Assembly (NCBI GenBank): GCA_938049795.1
Contig: CALLCD010000021.1
Location: 1 to 6,188 of the forward strand
Reading direction: 5' to 3'
DNA: 6,188 nt
DNA from: an uncultured Hyphomonadaceae bacterium
GTDB lineage: Bacteria; Pseudomonadota; Alphaproteobacteria; Caulobacterales; Hyphomonadaceae
The position numbers and the translations under genes are program-made. Below the pieces are notes generated by a model that was not told the DNA's origin, did no database searches, and saw nothing but the letters and a program-made list of their open reading frames with translations. Every line of letters begins with the position of its first letter. The stretch's first letter is position 1. Of this stretch, positions 1-6,056 are shown one piece after another.

Positions 1-651
1 CTGGGACCACGCTCAAGCCTTGGGCGACGTGCCGAGGCAACGCTTCGTCAGCAGGTTGCGAGAAATGGCGGCGATGTGATCTCGACGGCCTTCTACGAGC
101 CGAGCGATGACGCGCCCGTGGATGCCGCCCAGCAAATTGCCCGCGCTATTGAGGCGGAAGGTGAGTTCGACGCGGGCTCTGTCGCCATCCTGATCCCCGA
201 GGGCGGTATAAAGCTGCGGGCGGTTGCGCCCCTTCTACCCTATTACGGGGTCGATATTCGCGATGTGCAACTGCTTGGCACCGAGCAATGGAATGATCCG
301 ACCATATGGCGCGAGCCGACGCTGGTGAACGGTGTGTTCGCTGCCGCCGACCCGATCAACGCCGAACAGTTCAACACCGAGTTCCGCCGGATTTACAACA
401 ATCGAGCCCCCTCCAGCCTGTCATCCATCGGCTATGATGCGGGCGCACTGGCCGCAGCATTGGCCGCCCAGGACAGGCTCGATCTTAACGGCATTATGAA
501 CCCTGACGGCTTTCAGGGCGTCAATGGCCTGTTCCGCTTCCGCCCCAATGGCACCGCCGAGCGCGCTTTGTCTGTCTTGCAGATCACCGCATCCGAGGGC
601 GCTGTTCCGGTTGAAGCCGGACCTGATGATTTCGACGGACCAGAAGGCTAG
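1..651 (+). CDS. Penicillin-binding protein activator (LpoA-like), C-terminal part; 5' end outside window
   Basis: The reading frame is open from base 1 (L-G-P-R-S-S-L-G-R-R...) to a TAG at 649-651, so 216 residues are visible and the true start lies upstream. A GTG at 76 is in frame but is internal: the upstream codons read as a natural helix of a periplasmic binding fold. Visible hallmarks of the Peripla_BP_6/LpoA group are the G-G-D-V-I-S-T-A-F-Y-E-P strand, the segment around LLGTEQW followed by a REP...GVFAAADP loop, SIGYDAGALAAALA, and the closing GFQGVNGLFRFRPNGTAER motif. Family knowledge: these are periplasmic, usually lipoprotein, regulators of peptidoglycan synthases, often auto-annotated as ABC-transporter substrate-binding proteins. 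The signal peptide and lipobox would be upstream and are not seen. An amino-acid-type solute-binding protein is the alternative; the GxFRxRPNGTAER ending favours the activator. It converges on the next gene and shares a CTAG with it. Confidence 0.82.
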   Translation: MGPRSSLGRRAEATLRQQVARNGGDVISTAFYEPSDDAPVDAAQQIARAIEAEGEFDAGSVAILIPEGGIKLRAVAPLLPYYGVDIRDVQLLGTEQWNDPTIWREPTLVNGVFAAADPINAEQFNTEFRRIYNNRAPSSLSSIGYDAGALAAALAAQDRLDLNGIMNPDGFQGVNGLFRFRPNGTAERALSVLQITASEGAVPVEAGPDDFDGPEG

Positions 652-1772
652 GCCGCGTCCAGCGCTTTGGCCACACGCTCGGCCAAAGCCAGCGAGGAGG
701 TCAGTCCCGGGCTTTCAATCCCGAACAGATGCACCTGTCCGGCGCTGCCATGATCAGCCGGTCCGGAGATGACGAAATCCGCGTTCGGGTCATCTGGCCC
801 AGCGATTTTGGGCCGTATCCCTGAATAGGCGGGCTCAAGGCTGTTATCTTTGAGGTCCGGCCAGTATTTGCGGATCGCTGAGTAAAAGCTGTCCGAGCGC
901 GCTGGATCGACCTTGTAGTCCCGCTCGGCGACCCATTCCACATCCGGTCCAAACCGCGCCTGCCCGCCAAGATCGAGCGTCAAATGCACGCCGAGCCCGC
1001 CCTTGATCGGCACCGGATAGATCAGCCGGTCAAACGGCGCTTTTCCGGCCAGCGTGAAATAACTCCCCTTGGCAAGATAAGCTTTCGGCACATGGGCCTG
1101 ATCAAGCCCCTCAATCCGGCTTGCAAGCGCGGGCGCATCGAGCCCGGCGGCATTGATGAAGACATTGGCCGTCAGCGTGCACGGCTCCTTGCCTGAGCAC
1201 TCCAGCTTCGTCCGGCCGTCGGGCAAACATGTGCCGTGCTCGACCCGCGTTTCAAGCGCCAAAGCTGCGCCATGATCTTCGGCCTCGCCCAGAAGCGAGA
1301 GCATATAGGCATGGCTGTCGACAATGCCGGTTGTGGGTGAGAGCAGTCCGGCCGTGCCCTCCAGCGCTGGCTCCATCTGTATCATCTCTTGTCGGCTCAG
1401 CGCCCGCATCTCTTCGACACCGTTCGTCTCGGCCCGCGCGGCAATGCCTTCAAGCTCATCCGCTTCGGCCTCATCGGTTGCCACGATAATCTTGCCGCAC
1501 TGGCGAAATGGCAGATTCCGCTCACGCAAATAGGCATAAAGCGCACGGCGTCCACGGGTGCAGCACTCAGCTTTGAGCGAGCCTTTGGGATAGTAAATCC
1601 CGGCATGGATCACTTCACTGTTGCGTGCGCTCGTGACTGTGCCAAAGGCGCGCTCGGCCTCGATGATCAGAACCTCACGTCCGGCCATCGCAAACCCACG
1701 GGCAATCGCAAGCCCCACAACACCGGCGCCCGCAACCACAATATCCGCATCGAAACAGGGCTGATCGGTCAT
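648..1772 (-). CDS. NAD(P)/FAD-dependent oxidoreductase of the L-2-hydroxyglutarate dehydrogenase type (DAO family)
   Basis: The product is 374 aa, the usual length for this family. An N-terminal dinucleotide-binding motif GAGVVG (residues 15-20) is followed by the ribose-binding acid at the end of strand 2 (LIIEAE, ~35-40). Residues 50-61, RNSEVIHAGIYY, then PKGSLKA, form the signature shared by L2HGDH/LhgO proteins. The C-terminal half has the substrate-domain stretch GLGVHLTLDLGG, the PAYSGIRPKI strand and the final FAD-contacting GIESPGLTSSLALAERVA. Family knowledge: such flavoproteins oxidise 2-hydroxy acids, classically L-2-hydroxyglutarate to 2-oxoglutarate, feeding electrons to the respiratory chain or oxygen. 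The exact substrate here is inferred, and glycine-oxidase-like or glycerol-3-phosphate-type activity is not excluded. No signal peptide is seen. ATG at 1772 is supported by a GGAG 8 nt upstream; no better upstream start exists. It is transcribed away from the epimerase and appears monocistronic. Confidence 0.85.
   Translation of the reverse strand: MTDQPCFDADIVVAGAGVVGLAIARGFAMAGREVLIIEAERAFGTVTSARNSEVIHAGIYYPKGSLKAECCTRGRRALYAYLRERNLPFRQCGKIIVATDEAEADELEGIAARAETNGVEEMRALSRQEMIQMEPALEGTAGLLSPTTGIVDSHAYMLSLLGEAEDHGAALALETRVEHGTCLPDGRTKLECSGKEPCTLTANVFINAAGLDAPALASRIEGLDQAHVPKAYLAKGSYFTLAGKAPFDRLIYPVPIKGGLGVHLTLDLGGQARFGPDVEWVAERDYKVDPARSDSFYSAIRKYWPDLKDNSLEPAYSGIRPKIAGPDDPNADFVISGPADHGSAGQVHLFGIESPGLTSSLALAERVAKALDAA
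664..689. terminator. 9-bp inverted repeat just past the converging stops (possible 3'-end hairpin)
   Basis: GCTTTGGCC (664-672) and GGCCAAAGC (681-689) are perfect reverse complements around an 8-nt loop. The hairpin begins 12 nt after the stop of the LpoA-like gene, where a 3'-end structure would be expected. It lies inside the last codons of the opposing oxidoreductase, encoding part of its LAERVAKAL helix. No T-run follows on either strand, so it is not a canonical intrinsic terminator; a transcript-end stabiliser or chance pairing from Ala/Leu codons are both possible. Confidence 0.3.
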
Positions 1773-1780
1773 TCAACGCG

Positions 1781-1784
1781 CTCC
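1781..1784 (-). promoter_or_regulatory. Ribosome binding site of the FAD oxidoreductase
   Basis: On the minus strand this reads GGAG, 8 nt before the ATG at 1772. An ATG overlapping it is out of frame and closes after five codons, so the 1772 start is the supported one. Confidence 0.65.
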
Positions 1785-1820
1785 ATTATTTATCTCTGCC
1801 GTGACTGGCTTTGAACTTGC

Positions 1821-1826
1821 ATCATA
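1821..1826 (-). promoter_or_regulatory. Candidate -10 box (TATGAT) for the FAD oxidoreductase
   Basis: The minus strand carries TATGAT about 50 nt upstream of the ATG at 1772, five of six matching the sigma-70 -10 consensus. No good TTGACA-like hexamer sits 16-18 nt further upstream, so this is only a candidate. The rest of the 1773-1978 divergent intergenic region is visibly AT-richer than the genes. I found no convincing -35/-10 pair for the rightward epimerase gene in it. Confidence 0.25.
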
Positions 1827-1890
1827 CCGCCAGAATAAGTTGCATATCCGGACGAATGATATCGGAAACTGCAATTATCAGGCTAAACAA

Positions 1891-1918
1891 GTTGATTAAT
1901 TGGTTACATTCGATCAAC
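1891..1918. repeat. Hyphenated dyad GTTGAT-N16-ATCAAC in the divergent promoter region
   Basis: GTTGAT (1891-1896) and ATCAAC (1913-1918) are exact reverse complements separated by 16 bp. The pair lies in the AT-rich stretch between the oxidoreductase and the epimerase, 60-90 bp ahead of the latter. The position suits an operator for a dimeric regulator, but six-base arms in AT-rich DNA arise easily by chance. Confidence 0.2.
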
Positions 1919-1967
1919 ACGACCAAATAGAGAACGGGCGCTGGGCACAGTGATCCCGTAATGATCC

Positions 1968-1971
1968 GGAG
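1968..1971 (+). promoter_or_regulatory. Ribosome binding site deciding the epimerase start
   Basis: GGAG lies 7 nt ahead of the ATG at 1979. The in-frame ATG at 1961 sits upstream of this site and has no Shine-Dalgarno of its own, so it would add six spurious residues before the canonical M-R-V-L-F-T-G start. Confidence 0.7.
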
Positions 1972-1978
1972 ACTTTCT

Positions 1979-3028
1979 ATGCGTGTACTCTTTACCGGTG
2001 CGGATGGTTATATTGGCGCCCTGCTTGGTCCCTATCTGATGAAACATGGTATTGATGCCGTTGGACTGGACACCGGCTTCTATCGCGCCGGATGGCTTTA
2101 TCCGATGCCCGGCCCACAGCCAATGGTGATCACCAAGGATATTCGCGACATTACCGAGGAAGACTTGCAAGGCTTTGACGCGGTGGCCCATTTGGCCGAA
2201 TTGTCAAACGATCCGCTCGGCCAGCAAAACCCGAACCTGACCTTCCAGATCAATCATGAAGGCTCCGTGCGGCTCGCCAATCTTGCCCGCAAGGCCGGGG
2301 TGAAACGGTTCGTCTACATGTCGTCATGCTCGGTCTATGGTGTTGCCGAAGGGGACAGCGTGCTCGACGAGACAAGCCCGGTAAACCCGCAAACCGCTTA
2401 TGCCGAATGCAAGGTCGAGGTCGAGAACGATCTGCGCCCGATGAATGACAAGGATTTTACGACCTGTTTCATGCGCAACGCCACCGCCTACGGGGCCTCA
2501 CCGCGCCAGCGTTTTGACATTGTGCTCAATGATCTTTGCGGGCTCGCATGGACCACCAAACAGATCAAGCTTCTGTCTGACGGCACGCCTTGGCGTCCGC
2601 TCGTGCATGCGCTTGATATGTGTCAGGCCGTCCATCAGGCGCTCTTGGCCGATCCGGACAAAGTCGGCGGCGAAGCGATGAATGTCGGCTCGAGTGAGCA
2701 AAACTATCGCGTGATCGACATTGCGAAAATCGTGTCCGAACGCTTCCCCGATTGCGAATTGATCGTCGGCGAACCCTCGGCAGACAATCGCTCCTATCGT
2801 GTCAATTTTGACAAGATCCAGCGCTTGATGCCAAATTTCGAGTGTCAGTGGACCGCCGAAAAAGGCGCCGACCAGATGTTGCGCCTGTTCCAAGCCATCG
2901 ACATGACACCGGAGGTTTTCACCTCAGCGCCGTTTACGCGCCTCAAAATGCTGATGCAACACAAGGCCGCCGGACTTCTGACCGAAGATCTGTTCTGGTC
3001 GTTCAAAGAAGACACGCTCGCCGTCTGA
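1979..3028 (+). CDS. NAD-dependent epimerase/dehydratase (extended SDR), probable nucleotide-sugar enzyme
   Basis: The 349-aa protein begins directly with the Rossmann strand MRVLFTGADGYIG; the GxxGxxG motif spans residues 7-13. D31 after strand 2 is the likely NAD-ribose ligand. The AHLAELSNDP loop (70-79) and SSCSVYG (115-121) carry the expected cofactor and Ser positions, and the catalytic YxxxK is Y141-K145 (YAECK). WRPLVHALDMCQA (205-217) is typical of extended SDRs acting on nucleotide sugars. The C-terminus has an F-T-R-L-K...G-L-L-T-E-D-L-F-W tail that I associate with SDRs of glycan clusters. Family knowledge: epimerisation, dehydration or reduction of an NDP-sugar in the cytoplasm. 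The precise sugar cannot be read from sequence. Forty-six nt separate it from the downstream acyltransferase on the same strand, so co-transcription for surface-glycan synthesis is likely. The start is set by the GGAG at 1968. Confidence 0.85.
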   Translation: MRVLFTGADGYIGALLGPYLMKHGIDAVGLDTGFYRAGWLYPMPGPQPMVITKDIRDITEEDLQGFDAVAHLAELSNDPLGQQNPNLTFQINHEGSVRLANLARKAGVKRFVYMSSCSVYGVAEGDSVLDETSPVNPQTAYAECKVEVENDLRPMNDKDFTTCFMRNATAYGASPRQRFDIVLNDLCGLAWTTKQIKLLSDGTPWRPLVHALDMCQAVHQALLADPDKVGGEAMNVGSSEQNYRVIDIAKIVSERFPDCELIVGEPSADNRSYRVNFDKIQRLMPNFECQWTAEKGADQMLRLFQAIDMTPEVFTSAPFTRLKMLMQHKAAGLLTEDLFWSFKEDTLAV

Positions 3029-3063
3029 TCCGGAGTTAAGGGATTGGGCTGAACAAAACAGAT

Positions 3064-3069
3064 GGGAGG
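3064..3069 (+). promoter_or_regulatory. Strong ribosome binding site ahead of a TTG start (acyltransferase)
   Basis: GGGAGG is the best Shine-Dalgarno in this intergenic stretch and stands 5 nt from TTG 3075. An ATG abuts it directly at 3070 but is in another frame and stops after ten codons (TAG 3100-3102). The in-frame ATGs at 3108, 3117 and 3126 have only weak purine runs upstream; the best is AGGG at 3095-3098 before ATG 3108. Confidence 0.5.
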
Positions 3070-3074
3070 ATGCT

Positions 3075-4208
3075 TTGTTTTCGGAGCGTCCGGCAGGGAT
3101 AGGGCAAATGCCGCCAATGCAGAACATGGTCGAGACAAAGCACCGCTTCGAGGTGCTCGACACGCTGCGCGGCTATGCGGCCATTGCCATCATGATCTAC
3201 CATTTCAAGGCGATCAGCCCGCTCTATGCGAGCTATCTGGCGGTGGATTTTTTTCTGATCCTGAGCGGCTTTGTGCTCACCCATGCCTATTTTCGTCATG
3301 AGGGCTTTAATTTCTGGTCCTTCGCGCAGGCACGTATTGCACGGCTCTATCCGCTCCACCTGATCACACTGGTCGCAAGCCTTGGCGTCTATGTGCTCAC
3401 CGCGCGCTATATCGACAAATCCGACCTGCTCTTGCACACCTTGATGCTGCACAATATCGGGCTGGGGCCAGACACAATCGAGTTCAACTCGCCCGCCTGG
3501 TCCATCTCGGTCGAGTTCTGGGTCAATATGGTCATGGCCGTGGCGCTGATGAGCGTGATACCGAGCCTCAAAAACCGCTGGGCCCGCTGGCTGTCGCTGG
3601 CGACCATATCTTTTGTGACATTTGCTGTGCTGAGTGTTTCGCCCGGCCATTTGAATGGCGTCGAGAAAAATGTCGTGCCCTTCGTCAATATGGGCCTTTT
3701 GCGCGGCTTCGGCTCGTTCTGCCTCGGCATTATTGTCTATGAGTTTTATCTTTATGTCCTGCCCAGGATGACCAATGAGGCGCTGGCATTCATCGGCAAG
3801 GTGACACCTGTGGCAATTGTTCTGTTTGCCATGTCCCTGTTCAGCCCGCTCAAAGAAACGCCGCTCGATTTTCTATTCGTTCCTTTTTTCTGTCTCGTCG
3901 TCTTCCTCGCCGCCTTTGAACGTGGGCGAGGTGTCCGCCAGCTTGGCCGGATGTCATATCTTGGTACGATTTCTTTTGCCGTTTATCTCATCCATAGGCC
4001 CGTCCAGCAGTTCTTCGCGCACCTACTCGACGGCACTGGCGGCCTCCCCGCGCAATTTGCGCTGGCTGTGATCACGACACTTGCGCTCGCCATACTCGCA
4101 AACAAGTATATTGAAATCCCCGCCAATCGTCTCGGCAAGAAAGTGCTCCGGACACTGGGCAGCTGGCTGAAAGCCTGGGCAGAAGGCTGGCGACGCGTTC
4201 TGCGCTGA
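3075..4208 (+). CDS. Membrane acyltransferase, Acyltransferase_3 / OafA family
   Basis: From the TTG start the product is 377 aa, a normal length for the membrane domain alone without a C-terminal SGNH domain. The family N-terminus FEVLDTLRGYAAIAIMIYHF (25-44) holds the R32 and H43 positions expected for catalysis. It is followed by VDFFLILSGFVL (57-68), RIARLYPLHL (87-96), NSPAWSISVEFW (138-149) and FAVYLIHRP (301-309). About ten hydrophobic segments run through the protein, with a basic amphipathic tail (GKKVLRTLGSWLK...) that is probably cytoplasmic. Family knowledge: inner-membrane transfer of acetyl or other acyl groups to sugars of O-antigen, capsule, exopolysaccharide or related glycans. 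The acceptor is unknown. Its position directly behind a sugar-nucleotide epimerase supports a surface-glycan role. The start is uncertain: TTG 3075 has the best Shine-Dalgarno, but ATG 3108, 3117 or 3126 would still leave the conserved domain intact. Confidence 0.86.
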   Translation: MFSERPAGIGQMPPMQNMVETKHRFEVLDTLRGYAAIAIMIYHFKAISPLYASYLAVDFFLILSGFVLTHAYFRHEGFNFWSFAQARIARLYPLHLITLVASLGVYVLTARYIDKSDLLLHTLMLHNIGLGPDTIEFNSPAWSISVEFWVNMVMAVALMSVIPSLKNRWARWLSLATISFVTFAVLSVSPGHLNGVEKNVVPFVNMGLLRGFGSFCLGIIVYEFYLYVLPRMTNEALAFIGKVTPVAIVLFAMSLFSPLKETPLDFLFVPFFCLVVFLAAFERGRGVRQLGRMSYLGTISFAVYLIHRPVQQFFAHLLDGTGGLPAQFALAVITTLALAILANKYIEIPANRLGKKVLRTLGSWLKAWAEGWRRVLR

Positions 4209-4219
4209 TCCTAAGATCA
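4206..4219. repeat. Small hairpin TGATC-CTAA-GATCA overlapping the acyltransferase stop
   Basis: Five-bp perfect arms flank a 4-nt loop, and the first arm contains the TGA stop. No T-run follows. The whole convergent gap 4209-4244 is only 36 nt and contains no recognisable intrinsic terminator, so transcription of this gene and the GMC gene may overlap or be ended by Rho. Confidence 0.2.
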
Positions 4220-4244
4220 CACACCTACAAGCCCTCAAGCCCCG

Positions 4245-5897
4245 CTAGGCTGGCTCGGCAATCTCGACCTCCTGAGCGGCCAAAGGTGCGTTCCCCAAAA
4301 TCATGTCCGCCGCTTTCTCCGCGATCATGATCGTCGGCGCATTGGTGTTGCCGCCAATCAGCGTCGGCATCACAGACGCATCAACAACCCGCAAGCCCTC
4401 GACTCCGCGCACCCGCAAACTGCCATCAACCGGCGCCGCCTCGTCTGCGCCCATCCGGACGGTGCCGACGGGATGATAGATCGTCTCGCCATGCGCGCGG
4501 ACAAAAGCATCAATCTCGTCATCGGTCTGGACCGCTTCGCCCGGTGACAATTCCGCGCCGCGATAGGGGCTGAGCGCCTTCTGGCTGACCACATCGCGGA
4601 TAATTTTCAGCCCCTCGCGCATGACGAGCCGATCCGTTTCGGTGGCAAGATAGTTGGCGTCAATCTGTGGGTCGTCGAAGGGGTCGGCAGATTTAAGCCC
4701 GATCGTGCCGCGCGATTCAGGGCGCAACTGGCAGGCATGGACCATGAAGCCGTCACGGTCGATCGCTTCAGCGCCATGTTTGAAGGCCAGCGCATTGACC
4801 TGATGAAGCTGTATGTCCGGCCTGTCGAGCCCTTCGCGGGATTTGACGAACGCACCCGCTTGCAGGAAATTGTCCCGCCCGGCCCCTTTGCGGCGCGTGA
4901 TATAATTGAGCCCGACGCCAAGCTTTTTGAGGCCCTTTTGCTGGGAATAGGCTGATAGCGGCTGGGTCATTTCCTGATGCACAAGCACATCGAGATGGTC
5001 TTGCAGATTGGCCCCGACGTCCGGCGCATCGACCTCGACCGCAATACCGGCTTCAGCCAGCGCATCCGCCGCACCAATGCCGGACAATTGCAACACTTGC
5101 GGGCTCTGCACCGCGCCCGCGCACAGGAGAACTTCCGCCTCCGCATAGACCGTGCGCGGCTCTTTGCCCTTGCCCTCGACCAGTTCAACGCCGGTCGCAC
5201 GGCCCTTCTCCATCACAATACGGGTGACCCGTCCGGTCGAGATCACGCTCAGATTCTCGCGCACATCATGGATCGGACGCAAATAGGCAAAGGACGCACT
5301 CCAGCGTTCACCGTCGCGAATGGTGCGTTGATAGGGGCCAAAGCCTTCCTGCTGCGCGCCGTTAAAGTCAGACGTGTGCGGATAGCCCGCCTCGACACCA
5401 GCCTGCACAAAAGCGCGATAGACCGGATTATCGAGCTCCGCATTCTCCACCCAGAGCGGTCCGCGCCCGCCGTGAAACGCATCCGCGCCATTTTCATGGC
5501 TCTCGGATTTGCGGAAATAGGGCAGCACATCGGCATAGCCCCAGCCGGTCAGCCCCATTTGACGCCATTGGTCATAGTCGCGCGCATGACCGCGAATATA
5601 AATCATGCCATTGATCGAGGACGAACCGCCCCAACCCTTGCCGCGCGGCCAGTATAATTCACGGTTGTTCATATGCTTTTGCGGTGTCGTCCAGAACCCC
5701 CAATTGTGAGGATTCTTTTTCTGGATCAGGGTGCCGACACCAGCGGGCATTCGCACCATCAGGCTTTTGTCCTTGCCGCCTGCCTCGATCAGACAGACCC
5801 GGATGTCGGGATTGGCGCTTAGCCGATTGGCGAGCACGCAGCCTGCGCTTCCTGCGCCGACAATAATAAAATCAAACCCGGAAGCTCGTATGGCCAT
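4245..5897 (-). CDS. GMC-family FAD-dependent dehydrogenase (AlkJ/choline dehydrogenase-like)
   Basis: The 550-aa protein opens with MAIRASGFDFIIVGAGSAG, FAD motif GAGSAG at 14-19, with E38 in LIEAGG binding the ribose. GMC signature 1, PRGKGWGGSSSINGMIYIRG, spans 84-103; signature 2, GAVQSPQVLQLSGIG, spans 261-275. The catalytic pair is visible: H475 in YHPVGTVRMG and N517 in GGNTNAPTIMIAEKAAD. Family knowledge: oxidation of an alcohol to an aldehyde, electrons usually passing to the membrane quinone pool. Remembered sequences of AlkJ (medium-chain alcohols) and BetA (choline) both resemble it; the WPRGKGWGGSSSIN and GLTGWGYADVLPYF style seems nearer the alcohol dehydrogenases. No betaine-aldehyde dehydrogenase or choline regulator is in view, so a betaine role is unsupported. 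The frame stays open upstream to a GTG at 6074, but the ATG at 5897 has AAGGA 7 nt ahead and starts exactly at the family N-terminus. Confidence 0.92.
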   Translation of the reverse strand: MAIRASGFDFIIVGAGSAGCVLANRLSANPDIRVCLIEAGGKDKSLMVRMPAGVGTLIQKKNPHNWGFWTTPQKHMNNRELYWPRGKGWGGSSSINGMIYIRGHARDYDQWRQMGLTGWGYADVLPYFRKSESHENGADAFHGGRGPLWVENAELDNPVYRAFVQAGVEAGYPHTSDFNGAQQEGFGPYQRTIRDGERWSASFAYLRPIHDVRENLSVISTGRVTRIVMEKGRATGVELVEGKGKEPRTVYAEAEVLLCAGAVQSPQVLQLSGIGAADALAEAGIAVEVDAPDVGANLQDHLDVLVHQEMTQPLSAYSQQKGLKKLGVGLNYITRRKGAGRDNFLQAGAFVKSREGLDRPDIQLHQVNALAFKHGAEAIDRDGFMVHACQLRPESRGTIGLKSADPFDDPQIDANYLATETDRLVMREGLKIIRDVVSQKALSPYRGAELSPGEAVQTDDEIDAFVRAHGETIYHPVGTVRMGADEAAPVDGSLRVRGVEGLRVVDASVMPTLIGGNTNAPTIMIAEKAADMILGNAPLAAQEVEIAEPA

Positions 5898-5904
5898 AAC
5901 CTGT

Positions 5905-5909
5905 TCCTT
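5905..5909 (-). promoter_or_regulatory. Ribosome binding site fixing the GMC dehydrogenase start
   Basis: On the minus strand AAGGA precedes the ATG at 5897 by 7 nt. This argues against the longer reading from GTG 6074, which would add 59 residues lacking any resemblance to GMC proteins. Confidence 0.7.
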
Positions 5910-5927
5910 CAACCCCTCAACAGGTTC

Positions 5928-5956
5928 AGTATTTTCGTTCTGATCGTGTTTGGCAA
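5928..5956 (-). promoter_or_regulatory. Candidate sigma-70 promoter for the GMC dehydrogenase
   Basis: Read on the minus strand, TTGCCA (5956-5951) and AATACT (5933-5928) are separated by exactly 17 nt. The first matches the -35 consensus at five of six positions, the second the -10 at four of six. Transcription would begin near 5921, leaving a leader of about 24 nt that contains the AAGGA site. A dyad, GTGTT-TGGC-AACAC at 5946-5959, covers the -35 box and could be an operator. Confidence 0.42.
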
Positions 5957-5987
5957 CACTTTGTGAAGATTCATCTGCTAGCGCAGA
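5946..5987. repeat. Two hyphenated dyads of identical 5-4-5 form in the divergent promoter region
   Basis: GTGTT-TGGC-AACAC occupies 5946-5959 and TCTGC-TAGC-GCAGA occupies 5974-5987. Both have perfect 5-bp arms and 4-bp centres, and their centres are 28 bp apart. Arm sequences differ, so they are not two copies of one operator. They fall between the GMC and PilZ genes, the first over the candidate -35 box of the GMC promoter. Confidence 0.25.
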
Positions 5988-6043
5988 ACCAAGACTGACC
6001 AAACAAGGTCGCAATGAACATGCGGGCGGGTATGTGGCAATCT

Positions 6044-6048
6044 GGAGG
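6044..6048 (+). promoter_or_regulatory. Ribosome binding site pointing to a TTG start for the PilZ gene
   Basis: GGAGG is followed after 8 nt by TTG 6057, whose frame is open into the PilZ motif and to the window end. The first in-frame ATG, at 6108, is preceded only by an A/C-rich stretch without any Shine-Dalgarno. Confidence 0.55.
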
Positions 6049-6056
6049 AAAAGCCG

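Noticed and set aside
76..651. A complete 191-residue gene starting at GTG 76
   Set aside because: The frame is open to base 1 with natural protein sequence upstream, and a periplasmic protein of this family needs a signal peptide and N-terminal lobe that are absent after position 76.
1389..1814. 141-codon open frame on the + strand
   Set aside because: It is antisense to the N-terminal FAD motif of the oxidoreductase and has no family features.
3070..3102. Ten-codon ORF (M-L-C-F-R-S-V-R-Q-G) as a leader peptide
   Set aside because: The GGGAGG directly abuts its ATG, leaving no spacing for initiation; the site fits TTG 3075 better. It is mentioned only as a possibility in the start-site finding.
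3036..3650. 204-codon open frame on the - strand
   Set aside because: It is antisense to the acyltransferase, which carries all its family motifs; the product is His-, Gln- and Asp-rich without recognisable domains.
4209..4251. Intrinsic terminator between the acyltransferase and GMC genes
   Set aside because: Only short stems occur (TGATC/GATCA and AGCC/GGCT) and there is no T-run on either strand.
4977..5657. 226-codon open frame on the + strand
   Set aside because: It is antisense to the centre of the GMC gene, whose signature motifs are intact; its arginine-, histidine- and alanine-rich composition is typical of a GC-rich shadow frame, and it resembles no family.
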